Below are positions 1-8,620 of a stretch of 64,000 nt of DNA, in pieces. Origin of the DNA: Brevundimonas diminuta 3F5N (GTDB taxonomy: Bacteria > Pseudomonadota > Alphaproteobacteria > Caulobacterales > Caulobacteraceae). The notes beneath the pieces were generated by a model. It worked only from the letters and a program-made list of their open reading frames with translations. It searched no databases and was not told the DNA's origin. The stretch is from assembly GCF_900163625.1 (NCBI RefSeq), contig NZ_FUIE01000020.1, positions 124,001-188,000 of the forward strand. The letters run 5' to 3'. Position 1 is the first letter of the stretch; the number at the start of each line of letters is the position of its first letter. The translations under genes and the position numbers were made by a program.

Positions 1-936
1 CTGGTCTTCAACGACACCCGCGTGATCCCCGCGCGCCTGTCGGGCGTGCGCCATCGCACCGGACCGGAAGGCGACCTCCTGTCGGTCCCTGTCGAGGCGA
101 CCCTGCACCACCGCGACGCCCCCGATGTCTGGAGCGCCTTCATGAAACCCGGCAAGCGGCTGAAGGTCGGCGACCGCGTTCGGTTCGGACGCGAGGAAGA
201 CAACGCCTGCCTTCTGGGCCAGGTCGACGCCGAGATCATCACCAAGGGCGAGGACGGCCTCGTCACCCTGCGCTTCGATCTGGCGGGCCCAGTGCTGGAC
301 GACGCCATCCGCGAGGTCGGGGTCATGCCCCTGCCCCCCTATATCGCGGCCAAGCGGGCCGAGGACGATCAGGACCTGAAGGATTATCAGACCGTCTTCG
401 CCGAGCACGACGGCTCGGTCGCGGCGCCGACGGCGGGTTTGCACTTTACCCCTGCCCTGCTGGACGCCATCCGCGCGCGCGGCGTGACGACCCATGCCGT
501 GACACTGCACGTCGGGGCAGGCACCTTCCTGCCGGTCAAGGCGGACGACACCGCCGACCACAAAATGCATTCCGAGTGGGGCGAGGTCGCGGCCGAGACC
601 GCCGCCGCCCTGAACGCCGTTCGCGCGGCGGGCGGGCGCATCGTCTGCGTGGGCACCACCTCGCTTCGCCTGCTGGAGAGCGCCACGACCAAGGACGGCG
701 TGGTCCAGCCCTTCCACGGCGACACGGCCATTTTCATCACGCCGGGCTATCGCTTCCGCGCCTGCGACGTGCTGATGACCAACTTCCACCTGCCGAAGTC
801 GACGCTGTTCATGCTGGTCAGCGCCTTCGCCGGGCTGGAAACGATGCGCGCCGCCTACGCCCACGCCATCGACAGCGGCTACCGCTTCTATTCTTATGGC
901 GACGGAAGCCTGCTGTTTCGGGAAGACGCCCAATGA
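1..936 (+). CDS. queA: S-adenosylmethionine:tRNA ribosyltransferase-isomerase QueA (5' end missing)
   Basis: QueA transfers and isomerises the ribosyl part of SAM onto preQ1 at tRNA position 34, giving epoxyqueuosine, the penultimate step of queuosine synthesis. The reading frame is open from base 1 ([13 protein letters not shown], the conserved N-terminal segment), so roughly 40 residues lie before the window and the first internal ATC or GTG codon is not the true start. Family landmarks include [11 protein letters not shown], the [12 protein letters not shown] segment, and [15 protein letters not shown] near the C-terminus. The stop TGA overlaps the ATG of the next gene (ATGA, 933-936), suggesting translational coupling. 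The partner enzyme gene tgt lies about 3.3 kb downstream on the same strand, separated by two unrelated genes. The identification is secure; only the missing start is uncertain. Confidence 0.97.
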   Translation: MVFNDTRVIPARLSGVRHRTGPEGDLLSVPVEATLHHRDAPDVWSAFMKPGKRLKVGDRVRFGREEDNACLLGQVDAEIITKGEDGLVTLRFDLAGPVLDDAIREVGVMPLPPYIAAKRAEDDQDLKDYQTVFAEHDGSVAAPTAGLHFTPALLDAIRARGVTTHAVTLHVGAGTFLPVKADDTADHKMHSEWGEVAAETAAALNAVRAAGGRIVCVGTTSLRLLESATTKDGVVQPFHGDTAIFITPGYRFRACDVLMTNFHLPKSTLFMLVSAFAGLETMRAAYAHAIDSGYRFYSYGDGSLLFREDAQ

Positions 937-1409
937 GCCACATCGACGATCTGCCCGAAAATCTGGCCGCGACCTTCGACATCCTGGCTTCGGCGGCCAG
1001 TGAGCTTCAAGACCCCTGGTGGGTGTTCGGCGGCGCCGGCATGGCGCTGTCGGGCCTGTCGGAATGGCATGTGCCTGACGTCGATGTGATGACCAGCCCG
1101 CGCGACGCGCGGCGTCTGATCGAGGCTCTGCACGGCGAAACCGTGGAGGACCCCGGCGAAGGCCTGTTCCGATCGCAGGTCTTCGGCCAGATCCTGACCA
1201 CGCCGGTGCCGGTCGAGGTCATGGCGATGATGGACGTTCGCGCAGGCGCAGATTGGACGCCGGTCATCTTCACCACACGCCAGGCGATCGAGTTCGACGG
1301 GGGAATGCTCTACATCCCCACCGTCGCCGAACAGATCGAGAAATGCCGACTGTTCGGCCGCCCCAAGGACCTGCAGCGCGCGGAGCGTCTCGAGACGCTC
1401 CTGCGCTGA
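933..1409 (+). CDS. Nucleotidyltransferase-fold protein coupled to queA
   Basis: A 158-residue cytosolic protein that starts at the ATG overlapping the queA stop codon. The segment [12 protein letters not shown] followed by VPDVDVM resembles the GG/GS plus DxD core of the nucleotidyltransferase superfamily, as found in small stand-alone proteins related to the AbiEii/MNT type. A second acidic residue comes later, near [10 protein letters not shown]. No helicase, kinase or antitoxin partner is adjacent. The frame continues upstream into queA, but that part is only a shadow of queA; the overlapping ATG is the natural start. It ends 8 bases before the convergent TonB receptor stop. Substrate and role are unknown. 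Its coupling to queA may be positional only. I infer the fold from motifs; the function is not assigned. Confidence 0.8.
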   Translation: MSHIDDLPENLAATFDILASAASELQDPWWVFGGAGMALSGLSEWHVPDVDVMTSPRDARRLIEALHGETVEDPGEGLFRSQVFGQILTTPVPVEVMAMMDVRAGADWTPVIFTTRQAIEFDGGMLYIPTVAEQIEKCRLFGRPKDLQRAERLETLLR

Positions 1410-1417
1410 GACTGGGC

Positions 1418-4024
1418 TCAATACCGGAAGCGCAGACCCACGGTGTAGAGGCTCTCTTCGTAGCGCACATCGCGCGGATAGACGCCCTCGCCGTCATCGT
1501 AGAACGACCGGAACGGCTGGCCCAGGATATTGGTCGCATCGAAGCTGACGGTGATCTGTTCAGTCGGCGACCAGCCCGCCGAGAAGTCCAGCCGCGCCAC
1601 GTCGTCGACGTGCTCGCCGATGACGCCGTTGCCGAACTTCGTGCGCAGATTATAGGCCAGCCGCGCCGTCCACGGCCCGTTTTCGTACATGCCGGTCAGG
1701 TTGTAGGAATATTTCGACACATAGGGCAGCGCTCCGTCGATATAGGTCGCGTTGGCCTGCACCCCGAACGACCGCGCCCATTCAGGCACGACGTCGTAGT
1801 CGAAAAAGGTCGTGAAGGACGCCTCGACGCCCTGCAGCACGGCGTCGTTCAGATTGACCGGCCGCGTGACGCGCAGGACGCCATAGACTGGATCGTCCAC
1901 GTCCATGGTCTGATCGGCGATGAAGCCTGAAATCTCGCGCCGGAAAACAGCCAGCGTCGCAGCGCCGGTATCAGCGAAATAGCGCTCCAGCGTCAGGTCG
2001 TAATTGGTCGACTGGATCGGCTTCAGATCGGGGTTGCCGCCCGAGGCCGTGCGCCGTCCGGAGGTATCGGCCGACGGGCTGACGAACAGGCTGGGGTTCA
2101 ACTGACCAAAGGCCGGACGCGTCCGCGTCTGGTTCGCCGCCATGCGCAGGATGAGGCCGTCGTCCAGCATGAAGCGCATGCCCAAGCTGGGCAGCAGATC
2201 GGTGTAGCGTCCGCCCTGATCCACCGGCGTGAAGACCTCAGTTTCACCTTCAGTCGAGCGGCTGGTCCCGCGCACGGTGAAGTCGGTGGCGACGATGCGC
2301 AGACCCAGTTCGCCCTCGATCGGAATGCGGGTGTTGAAGGCGAAGTCGGCCTGGCCATAGGCCGTATAAGCCGTCTCGGACGCCTCATAGGTCTGGACCG
2401 GGTTGATCGGCGGACGGCCCGATTCGAAACCGGCCAGGGCGCGCAGGGCGTCCATGTTTCCACGCAGGCTGCCATAGGTCGGCGACACCCAGGCGCGCAT
2501 GGCCTGCACGTCGCTGCCGTTAAACCCGGCCGGAATCAGGGCCAACTCGACCGGAAGCGAGGTCAGGGGCAGACCGAGGTCTTCCTGGTTCTGATACCGC
2601 TCGCCGTTCTGATAGGAGCCGTTGCGGTCGACGTAACGCACCCCGAACTTCAATTGCGGGATCAGGCTGTTTCCCGTGTCATAGGTCAGGTCGATTTTCG
2701 CCTGCCAGTCGTCACCCGCGCCAATGAAGTGACGGTCAAACAGGCCGCGGTAGACGTAGTTGTTCGGGTCGGCGACGTCGAAGTCCCGGAATTCGAAGGC
2801 CGCTCCGCCGTCCTCGTCCGGCGTGTCGAAGTCGATCAGCGTCACGGGCGAACGGGTGAAGGCCGTATCAAAGCTGTAGTTCGAGAACTCATAGGTGCTG
2901 TCGGTGCGCGCCAGATCGAAGGCGATCTGAAGCGGCCCGGCATTGTAGCTGCCGCCGATCGCCGCCTGCCAGGTGTTGGTCTTGCCGGTCGAGGCGCCCT
3001 GCCACTGCTCCGGACGACGCCCCGCGACCTGGGTCAGGCTCTGGATCTCGTTGCGGCCGTTGCGCAACGCCACGTCCTCGAACCGGGTGGTCTCGTGGTT
3101 CAGCGGCACGATGAACTGACGGTCCGAGATCTTGTTGCGATAGCCCTGATAAAGGGCGTCGACATAAAACTCCCACTGGTCGTTCGGCCGCCACTGCAAC
3201 GCCAGATTGGCCGACGGCCGCCAGCGCTCGCCAGTCCCGTAGAAGATGCCCACAGCGTCGGGATAGCGCGCACCCTGAACCGCCGGATCGGCCGACTGCC
3301 CGTCCACTCGGACGATGCCGCCGCTGTCCCAGCGCACGGAGTCGAGATAGCGCAGACTGGTGTAGGACAGGTTCAATAAAGCCCCGACCTCGCCCGCCCC
3401 TGTGTTCCAGCGATTGCTGATCAGGATGTCGCCGTTCGGGTCATAGCTTTCCGACTGGGTGGCGTAGGAGCCCTTCACCGACGTCGACAGTTCGAAGCCG
3501 TCAAAATCGAACGGCCGCCGGGACCGCACATTGATCAGGCCGGCGATGCCCGATTCCAGCCGCCAGGCCGAACTGGACTTGTAGACTTCCAGCGCTGCGA
3601 TAGCCGCCGCCGGAAAATCCTGCATGGCTACTGCGCGACCCTGGTCCGTGAAGATGTCGCGGCCGTTGTAGGTGGTGGCCACGTCAGGCAGGCCGCGCAC
3701 GATCACCCGCGACGCTTCCCCGCCCCCGCGCTCCACCTGGATGCCCGTGACCCGCGCCAGGGATTCCGAAGCGTTCACGTCAGGCAGCTTGCCGATGTCC
3801 TCGGCGACGATGGCGTCCATCACCTCGTCGGCGTTGCGTTTCAACGCCTGGGCTGAGCGCAGGCTGCCGCGCAGACCCGTCACCACGACGTCCTGAACCT
3901 GAACAGGGCTGTCCGAGGCGACCGGCGGCGGCGTGACTTCAATGGAATCCTGAGACCAGGCAGGGTGGGCGACGGCGAGCGCGAGCAAGGAGACGGAACC
4001 CAGGGTTCCCGAACGGAGCAGCAT
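1418..4024 (-). CDS. TonB-dependent outer-membrane receptor
   Basis: An 868-residue outer-membrane active transporter. A Sec signal peptide (residues 1-25, ending AWSQ) precedes a short linker. The plug domain begins VVVTGLRGSLRSAQALKRNADEV and contains LPDVNASESLARVTGIQVER and the VIVRGL and GLINVRSRRP segments. A long beta-barrel follows with many alternating aromatic strands and ends in the terminal strand YTVGLRFRY, with a C-terminal aromatic residue as expected for BAM recognition. The plug wording (RNADEVMDAIVAEDIGKLPD) is that of the large alphaproteobacterial subfamily often linked to carbohydrate or oligomer uptake rather than siderophores. There is no adjacent FecR or sigma gene and no visible Fur or riboswitch element. 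It sits on the opposite strand between queA and tgt. The substrate cannot be told from sequence. Confidence 0.95.
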   Translation of the reverse strand: MLLRSGTLGSVSLLALAVAHPAWSQDSIEVTPPPVASDSPVQVQDVVVTGLRGSLRSAQALKRNADEVMDAIVAEDIGKLPDVNASESLARVTGIQVERGGGEASRVIVRGLPDVATTYNGRDIFTDQGRAVAMQDFPAAAIAALEVYKSSSAWRLESGIAGLINVRSRRPFDFDGFELSTSVKGSYATQSESYDPNGDILISNRWNTGAGEVGALLNLSYTSLRYLDSVRWDSGGIVRVDGQSADPAVQGARYPDAVGIFYGTGERWRPSANLALQWRPNDQWEFYVDALYQGYRNKISDRQFIVPLNHETTRFEDVALRNGRNEIQSLTQVAGRRPEQWQGASTGKTNTWQAAIGGSYNAGPLQIAFDLARTDSTYEFSNYSFDTAFTRSPVTLIDFDTPDEDGGAAFEFRDFDVADPNNYVYRGLFDRHFIGAGDDWQAKIDLTYDTGNSLIPQLKFGVRYVDRNGSYQNGERYQNQEDLGLPLTSLPVELALIPAGFNGSDVQAMRAWVSPTYGSLRGNMDALRALAGFESGRPPINPVQTYEASETAYTAYGQADFAFNTRIPIEGELGLRIVATDFTVRGTSRSTEGETEVFTPVDQGGRYTDLLPSLGMRFMLDDGLILRMAANQTRTRPAFGQLNPSLFVSPSADTSGRRTASGGNPDLKPIQSTNYDLTLERYFADTGAATLAVFRREISGFIADQTMDVDDPVYGVLRVTRPVNLNDAVLQGVEASFTTFFDYDVVPEWARSFGVQANATYIDGALPYVSKYSYNLTGMYENGPWTARLAYNLRTKFGNGVIGEHVDDVARLDFSAGWSPTEQITVSFDATNILGQPFRSFYDDGEGVYPRDVRYEESLYTVGLRFRY

Positions 4025-4219
4025 TAATCAGGCGACTTTCACGGTTTCGTGCGCTGCCCTAACAGCCGCGTGATCGTTCGGTTGCCAAATAACCGTCGCT
4101 ATTCAAACAAAGGCGCGGACGCCGGATTACCGCCACAGAACCGCCTCAGGACGTGACGCCCCAGGACTGGCGGCCTTCCCCCGTTCGGCCTAAGACGCGG
4201 CTCCTTGCAAGGAACGCCC

Positions 4220-5332
4220 ATGCCTTTTCCGTTTGAGATCTCCGCTGTCGAAGGCCGCGCTCGCACCGGCGTGCTGAAGACCACGCGCGGCGACATCCGC
4301 ACCCCGGCCTTCATGCCCGTCGGCACCGCCGCCACGGTCAAGGCGATGACGGTGGATCAGGTCAAGCAGACCGGCGCGGATATCCTGCTGGGCAACACCT
4401 ATCACCTGATGCTGCGCCCTGGTCCCGAGCGGATGGAGCGCCTCGGCGGGCTTCATAACTTCATGCGCTGGGACAAGCCGATCCTGACGGACTCCGGCGG
4501 TTTCCAGGTCATGAGCCTGTCGGGAATCTCCAAGCTGACCGAGGAGGCCGTGACCTTCTCCAGCCATATCGACGGCTCCAAGCACGTCCTGACGCCGGAA
4601 CGCTCGATCCAGATTCAGGCGGATCGTCTCGGCTCCGACATCGTCATGCAGTTGGACGAATGCGTCGCCTGGCCCGCCGAGGAAAAGCGCGCGCGCGAGG
4701 GCATGGAATTGTCGGCGCGCTGGGCCCAGCGCTCCAAGAACGCCTTCGGCACGCGCGATGCGCAGGCCCTGTTCGGCATCCAGCAGGGCTCGACCTATGA
4801 GAACCTGCGCCGCGAATCCTCGGAACGCCTGCAGGAGATCGGTTTCGACGGCTACGCCATCGGCGGTCTGGCCGTCGGCGAAGGCCACGAAGCCATGTGC
4901 GAGGTGTTGGACTATGCGCCTGAGTTCCTGCCCAAGGATCGCCCTCGCTATCTGATGGGCGTCGGCAAGCCGATCGACCTGGTCGAGGCGGTCTATCGCG
5001 GCGTCGACATGTTCGACTGCGTCCTGCCGACACGCGCCGGGCGTCACGGCCAGGCCTGGACCTGGGACGGCCCGCTGAACCTCAAGAACGCCCGCTTCGC
5101 TGAGGATCAGGATCCGCTGGACATCGAAGTCCCCTGCCCCGCCTCGCAAGACTATTCAAAAGCTTACCTGCACCACCTGATCCGCGCCGATGAGATTCTC
5201 GGCAAGATCCTGCTGAGCTGGCACAACATCGCCTTCTTCCAGGCGCTGACGGCGGCGATGCGCGCAGCCATCGCCGAGGGCCGGTTCGAGCAGTTCCGTC
5301 GCGACTTCCGCGCGCGACACCTGAAGATCTAA
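4220..5332 (+). CDS. tgt: tRNA-guanine(34) transglycosylase with degenerate zinc site
   Basis: Tgt swaps guanine 34 for preQ1 in tRNAs with GUN anticodons. The chosen ATG has a Shine-Dalgarno AAGGA 7 bases upstream and gives 370 residues, close to family length; an in-frame TTG at 4205 is less likely. Visible landmarks are [12 protein letters not shown] (general-base Asp91), FGIQQGS, and [14 protein letters not shown] with the nucleophile Asp266 (equivalent to Asp280 of the Zymomonas enzyme). The zinc motif C-x-C-x2-C...H is altered: the three cysteine positions read Val304, Cys306 and Ser309, while the His ligand (His335) is kept at the expected 26-residue distance from the third position. 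Two of four zinc ligands are therefore missing. The rest of the protein looks intact, so it is probably functional with a rearranged or absent zinc site. The stop overlaps the convergent lipoprotein gene by 4 bases. Confidence 0.96.
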   Translation: MPFPFEISAVEGRARTGVLKTTRGDIRTPAFMPVGTAATVKAMTVDQVKQTGADILLGNTYHLMLRPGPERMERLGGLHNFMRWDKPILTDSGGFQVMSLSGISKLTEEAVTFSSHIDGSKHVLTPERSIQIQADRLGSDIVMQLDECVAWPAEEKRAREGMELSARWAQRSKNAFGTRDAQALFGIQQGSTYENLRRESSERLQEIGFDGYAIGGLAVGEGHEAMCEVLDYAPEFLPKDRPRYLMGVGKPIDLVEAVYRGVDMFDCVLPTRAGRHGQAWTWDGPLNLKNARFAEDQDPLDIEVPCPASQDYSKAYLHHLIRADEILGKILLSWHNIAFFQALTAAMRAAIAEGRFEQFRRDFRARHLKI

Positions 5333-5877
5333 CCGCGACGCGGAACGAACCCGGCCGGAGCCGCCGGCGGCGCGCAGTTCCGCTGCATCCCCACGCCTTT
5401 CAGGAAGGAGCGGCGACGCAGTCCCGCCTGGATGGCCGACTGGACATGCTTGCTGTGGGCGTCGGCGCCGGTCAGGCGGCGCACCCAGCTGCGGGCCGGA
5501 ATGAAGTCCGTCACTGTGCCGCGCACGGCGTCCAGCGTCGCCCCGGCGGCGGCGTCGGCGGCGCGTTCGCTCATGAAGGTTCCATCGTCGGTGGGCGCCG
5601 CGTCCGTATCCGGACCCAAAGCCTCATCCAGGCGCGCGATCTCGGCCGCGATCACCGAGCATCGGCTCATGTTGCGCACGTCATAGGGATTGGATTCCGC
5701 CTGCAGCAGAATGGTCGGGATTTCCTGGCGCTTGAGATTCAGATCCTCGAGCGGCGCAGCCACGGCGTCGCCTAGCCCCGTGCCTACCTGATCCACCCCG
5801 TCTCGCGCAGAGGCGCCGGCGTTGCAGCCGGCAAGCAACAGGGACACAGCGATGACGGTCAATGAAATCTGGCGCAT
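5329..5877 (-). CDS. Putative lipoprotein, function unknown
   Basis: A 182-residue exported protein with a clear lipobox: [18 protein letters not shown], with the acylated cysteine at residue 18. After processing it has a Gly/Asp-rich linker, then a mainly helical region with several Arg residues (a conserved-looking [19 protein letters not shown] segment) and a C-terminus rich in Pro, Ala and Arg. The phrase [28 protein letters not shown] looks like a helical periplasmic domain. It is convergent with tgt and overlaps its end by 4 bases, so the two share a termination zone. No family name is offered. It most likely sits in the inner leaflet of the outer membrane or in the inner membrane; residue +2 after the Cys is Asn, not the Asp retention signal, which favours outer-membrane sorting by Lol. 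Confidence 0.8.
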   Translation of the reverse strand: MRQISLTVIAVSLLLAGCNAGASARDGVDQVGTGLGDAVAAPLEDLNLKRQEIPTILLQAESNPYDVRNMSRCSVIAAEIARLDEALGPDTDAAPTDDGTFMSERAADAAAGATLDAVRGTVTDFIPARSWVRRLTGADAHSKHVQSAIQAGLRRRSFLKGVGMQRNCAPPAAPAGFVPRRG

Positions 5878-5960
5878 GCCCGCGTTTAATCACGCCGCGC
5901 GCTTTAAAGCCAAGCCGGTCTCCCTCGACATCAGGCCAGAAGCCCACCTAAGCTGACGTC

Positions 5961-6167
5961 ATGCGCACGCTAAACGCCCCGCTCTATAATCTGACGTGGC
6001 TGGATTTCGTGATCGCCGCAGTCGTACTGGCGGCGGCGCTCGCGGTTGTCTGGCGGCTCCACGGCCCCTTACGACGGCGCGGCGTCGGAACCTCGTATGT
6101 CAGTTGGCTGGACGAACGCCTGACGAAACTGGAGCGCGCGGTCCGCAACAAGAACGCGCAACCCTAG
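5961..6167 (+). CDS. Small single-pass membrane protein
   Basis: A 68-residue open frame with one strong hydrophobic helix (about residues 13-32, WLDFVIAAVVLAAALAVVWRL) followed by a basic stretch (LHGPLRRRG) and an amphipathic C-terminal helix (WLDERLTKLERAVRNK). This layout is typical of small inner-membrane proteins with a cytosolic tail. No good Shine-Dalgarno precedes the ATG, which lowers confidence. It diverges from the lipoprotein gene across 83 bases. A competing frame at 5996-6193 has no recognisable structure and was not called. Function unknown. Confidence 0.5.
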   Translation: MRTLNAPLYNLTWLDFVIAAVVLAAALAVVWRLHGPLRRRGVGTSYVSWLDERLTKLERAVRNKNAQP

Positions 6168-6198
6168 AGGCTTCATCATCTTGGAATTTTTAGGGGAG

Positions 6199-6275
6199 TG
6201 GTACGCCCCCTCGGGCTCGAACCGAGGACCCTCTGATTAAAAGTCAGATGCTCTAACCAACTGAGCTAGGGGCGC
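6199..6275 (-). tRNA. tRNA-Lys (anticodon UUU), CCA encoded
   Basis: The minus strand folds into a standard cloverleaf of 77 nt including the encoded CCA. The acceptor arm is GCGCCCC paired with GGGGCGT, the D-arm GCTC/GAGC, the anticodon arm TCTGA-CTTTTAA-TCAGA (anticodon UUU, lysine), a 5-nt variable loop, and the T-arm CTCGG-TTCGAGC-CCGAG. The discriminator base is A. The first acceptor pair is a G1-U72 wobble rather than a Watson-Crick pair, which is unusual. UUU has no G34, so this tRNA is not a substrate of the QueA/Tgt pathway nearby. Confidence 0.97.
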
Positions 6276-6423
6276 ACATCGCGTTTGCGAAGAGCGCGGA
6301 ACATACGGATGAGCTTCGCGGCGGGCAAGTGGAAATTTCAGGAAATTTTTCACCGCACAAACAAGGCTCTGACGACAGCTGACGCCTCGAAACCAAGGCG
6401 CTTCCAGCACGCGATTCATTCCA

Positions 6424-6475
6424 GGTTCACATGAACCCTTTAAAGGCGCGACGAGAGGAACCGGCTTCGCCTCTC
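6424..6475 (+). promoter_or_regulatory. Three consecutive inverted repeats in the leader of the 6507 lipoprotein
   Basis: Upstream of the lipoprotein gene lie, in order, GGTTCA-ca-TGAACC (6424-6437), the perfect palindrome CCTTTAAAGG (6437-6446), and GAGAGG...CCTCTC (6453-6475). A very strong Shine-Dalgarno (AGAGGGGGA, 6492-6500) follows. The first two could be operator half-sites; the third could be a leader hairpin. No regulator is identified. Confidence 0.4.
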
Positions 6476-6506
6476 CACGTTTCCAGCCCCTAGAGGGGGA
6501 TCAAAA

Positions 6507-6776
6507 ATGAATCGATCCATGTTGAATCGTCTGATGATCGGCGCCGCGTTGGCCGCCACCGGCTTCCTGGCCGCCTGTGAACAACCTTACAGCGAACCGA
6601 CGCCCGTCGAAGCGCCCGCGCCCGTAGAGGCCCCCGCCGCCGAAGACGCCGCCGCGCCTGCTGTCGCCGAGGCTCCCGCCGCGCCCGAAGCAGCTACGCC
6701 GGTGGAAGCGCTTCCGCCGGACCAGCGTTCCTCCGAAGAGACAGTGCAACCCGAAAGCGATACGCTGTTTTACTGA
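6507..6776 (+). CDS. Small Pro/Ala/Glu-rich lipoprotein ending SDTLFY
   Basis: An 89-residue protein with an N-terminal signal and lipobox (FLAAC, acyl-Cys at residue 24). The mature part is low-complexity, dominated by Ala, Pro, Glu and Val with repeated EAPAPVEAPAA-type units, so it is probably an extended tether from the lipid anchor. The C-terminus is QPESDTLFY, strikingly like the end (AASDSVFY) of the otherwise unrelated exported protein at 32609-33109. The start is fixed by a strong AGAGGGGGA Shine-Dalgarno 6 bases before the ATG, suggesting high expression. It stands alone between tRNA-Lys and tamA. Function unknown; an outer-membrane to periplasm spacer, or a carrier of a C-terminal recognition peptide, are possibilities. 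Confidence 0.85.
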   Translation: MNRSMLNRLMIGAALAATGFLAACEQPYSEPTPVEAPAPVEAPAAEDAAAPAVAEAPAAPEAATPVEALPPDQRSSEETVQPESDTLFY

Positions 6777-6832
6777 TTCTCCTGACGAACGGGGCTAAGC
6801 GCTCATGATCGTCTCGCAACCAGGGTTCGGAT

Positions 6833-8620
6833 TTGACGTCGAGGCTTCCCCTCCTTCTTGCCGGCGCGGCAGTATGCGCCCTTGCAAGCCAGGCCGCCGC
6901 CGAACCCCGGGCTCAGATTCGCGGTGAAATAGACGGCGATCTTAAACGTCAGCTCGAACAGGCCATTGGCGATGTGGACGGCGCGCCGTCCAATCGCTTC
7001 GAGGCGCGTCGTCGCGCCCGCGCGGCGCTGACGTCGGCCCAGGCCCTGCTGCGATCAGAAGGCTACTATCAAGCCACAGTCGAGGATCAGGTCGAGGGCG
7101 ACGACAAGCCCGTCGCCGTGGTGCAGATCGCGCCGGGCCGTCGTTTTGTCCTGGGCGAGACCACGATCAACTGGACCGCCCCCGCGCCGGACGCCGAGAC
7201 CAGCACCGCCGTCATCGAGGATATCCGGCTCAAACCGGGCGAGCCGGGCCGCGCCGCCGGAATCCTGGAAGCCGAGGGCCGCGTGGTCGCGGACCTGACC
7301 CGGCGCGGCTATGCCGACGCCATCGCCCTGCCCCGCCGCGTTGTCGTGGATCACGCTACCTTCCTGGTTCAGCCCGGCTTCAACATCAATTCCGGCGAGT
7401 TGGTCAGGCTGAACGGAATTCAACTGCGGACCCAAGGGCCGACCAAGGAAAGCTGGCTTCAGAGCCTGGCGCCCTGGAAGGAAGGCGATCGCTACGATCC
7501 GGAGGACGTCGCCGAACTGGAACGCCGCCTGCTGGACACCGGCGTCTATGACGGCGTGGGCGTGGCCCTTTCGCCGCTGGACGATATCCGGCCCGATGGC
7601 CTGCGTCCGGTCGTCGTCACCCTGGCCGATCGGCCGGTCAGTCTGCTGGAAGCCGGCGCCAGCTATTCGACCTATGAAGGCGTCGGCGTCGATGTCTTCC
7701 GTACGCGCTACAACCGCTTCGGCCGCGCCGACACCCTGCGCTACGGCGCGCGGATCGCCAGTATCGACAGCCGCATCGGCGGCGAGTGGTCCCAACCGCA
7801 CTGGCGCAAGGCCGGTCGAACGCTGAAGCTGTCGTCCTTCATCGTCAATGAACAGACCGACGCCTACGACCGCAGCGCCATAACCATGGCCGCGGACCTG
7901 TCCCAGCGCCTCGGCAAGACGTCCTGGTTCAGCTACGGCCTGGGCGTCGATGCTGGCCGTTACACTGAGTATCGGTTTGATCCGGTGACGCAGGCGCCGA
8001 TCACCTTCGACCGCGATCTGGCCATCGTCACTCTGCGCGGCAGCGCCTTCATGGATCGCTCGAACGATCCGCTGAACCCCACCTCGGGCTATCGTCTGTC
8101 GCTGTCGACCCAGCCGACTGCGGTGGCGGGCGAGGATACGGTCCTGTTCCTGCGCACCGAAGGCCAGGCGACCGCCTATCTGCCGCTCCAGGACGACGCC
8201 AAGACCGTGTTGGCAGGACGCGCCCGCATCGGCTCCATCATCGGCGGCGAGGAACTGACCGTGCCGTCGGACCGTCTGTTCTATTCCGGCGGCGGCGGCT
8301 CGGTGCGCGGCTATTCCTATCAGAGCATCAACCCGCGCCTGCCCAACAATCGACCGCGCGGCGGCCTTTCGCTGTTCGAGACCTCGGTCGAAGTGCGACG
8401 CGACATCGGCGAGAAGTTCCAGGCCGTGGCCTTTGTCGACGGCGGCGCCATCGGCTTCCAGGAAACGCCGAACCTGACCAACATGCGCTACGGTGCGGGG
8501 GTCGGCGTGCGTTACAAACTGCCGTTCGGCCCTGTTCGCGCCGACATCGCCTTCCCGCTTAACAAGCGCGAGGGCGACTCCGGGTTCCAACTCTATCTCA
8601 GCATCGGCCAGGCGTTTTGA
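6833..8620 (+). CDS. tamA: TamA, Omp85-family outer-membrane assembly protein
   Basis: A 595-residue outer-membrane protein of the translocation and assembly module, which works with TamB in envelope biogenesis. It has a Sec signal peptide (cleavage near ASQAAAEP), then three POTRA-like repeats (roughly residues 25-265; for example the SWLQSLAPWKEGDRYDPEDV segment), and a 16-stranded Omp85 barrel from about residue 270 to the C-terminal LYLSIGQAF. The barrel carries a VRGY motif (SGGGGSVRGYSYQ), the Omp85 L6 signature. The start is a TTG at 6835's codon (6833-6835): upstream in-frame codons reach a stop without any ATG or GTG, and the signal peptide begins exactly there. The stop TGA overlaps the TTG start of tamB (TTGA), so the two are coupled. 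Confidence 0.95.
   Translation: MTSRLPLLLAGAAVCALASQAAAEPRAQIRGEIDGDLKRQLEQAIGDVDGAPSNRFEARRRARAALTSAQALLRSEGYYQATVEDQVEGDDKPVAVVQIAPGRRFVLGETTINWTAPAPDAETSTAVIEDIRLKPGEPGRAAGILEAEGRVVADLTRRGYADAIALPRRVVVDHATFLVQPGFNINSGELVRLNGIQLRTQGPTKESWLQSLAPWKEGDRYDPEDVAELERRLLDTGVYDGVGVALSPLDDIRPDGLRPVVVTLADRPVSLLEAGASYSTYEGVGVDVFRTRYNRFGRADTLRYGARIASIDSRIGGEWSQPHWRKAGRTLKLSSFIVNEQTDAYDRSAITMAADLSQRLGKTSWFSYGLGVDAGRYTEYRFDPVTQAPITFDRDLAIVTLRGSAFMDRSNDPLNPTSGYRLSLSTQPTAVAGEDTVLFLRTEGQATAYLPLQDDAKTVLAGRARIGSIIGGEELTVPSDRLFYSGGGGSVRGYSYQSINPRLPNNRPRGGLSLFETSVEVRRDIGEKFQAVAFVDGGAIGFQETPNLTNMRYGAGVGVRYKLPFGPVRADIAFPLNKREGDSGFQLYLSIGQAF

Noticed and set aside
5886-5907. Possible CtrA box (TTAA...TTAA)
   Set aside because: The spacing is 14 bases, not 7.
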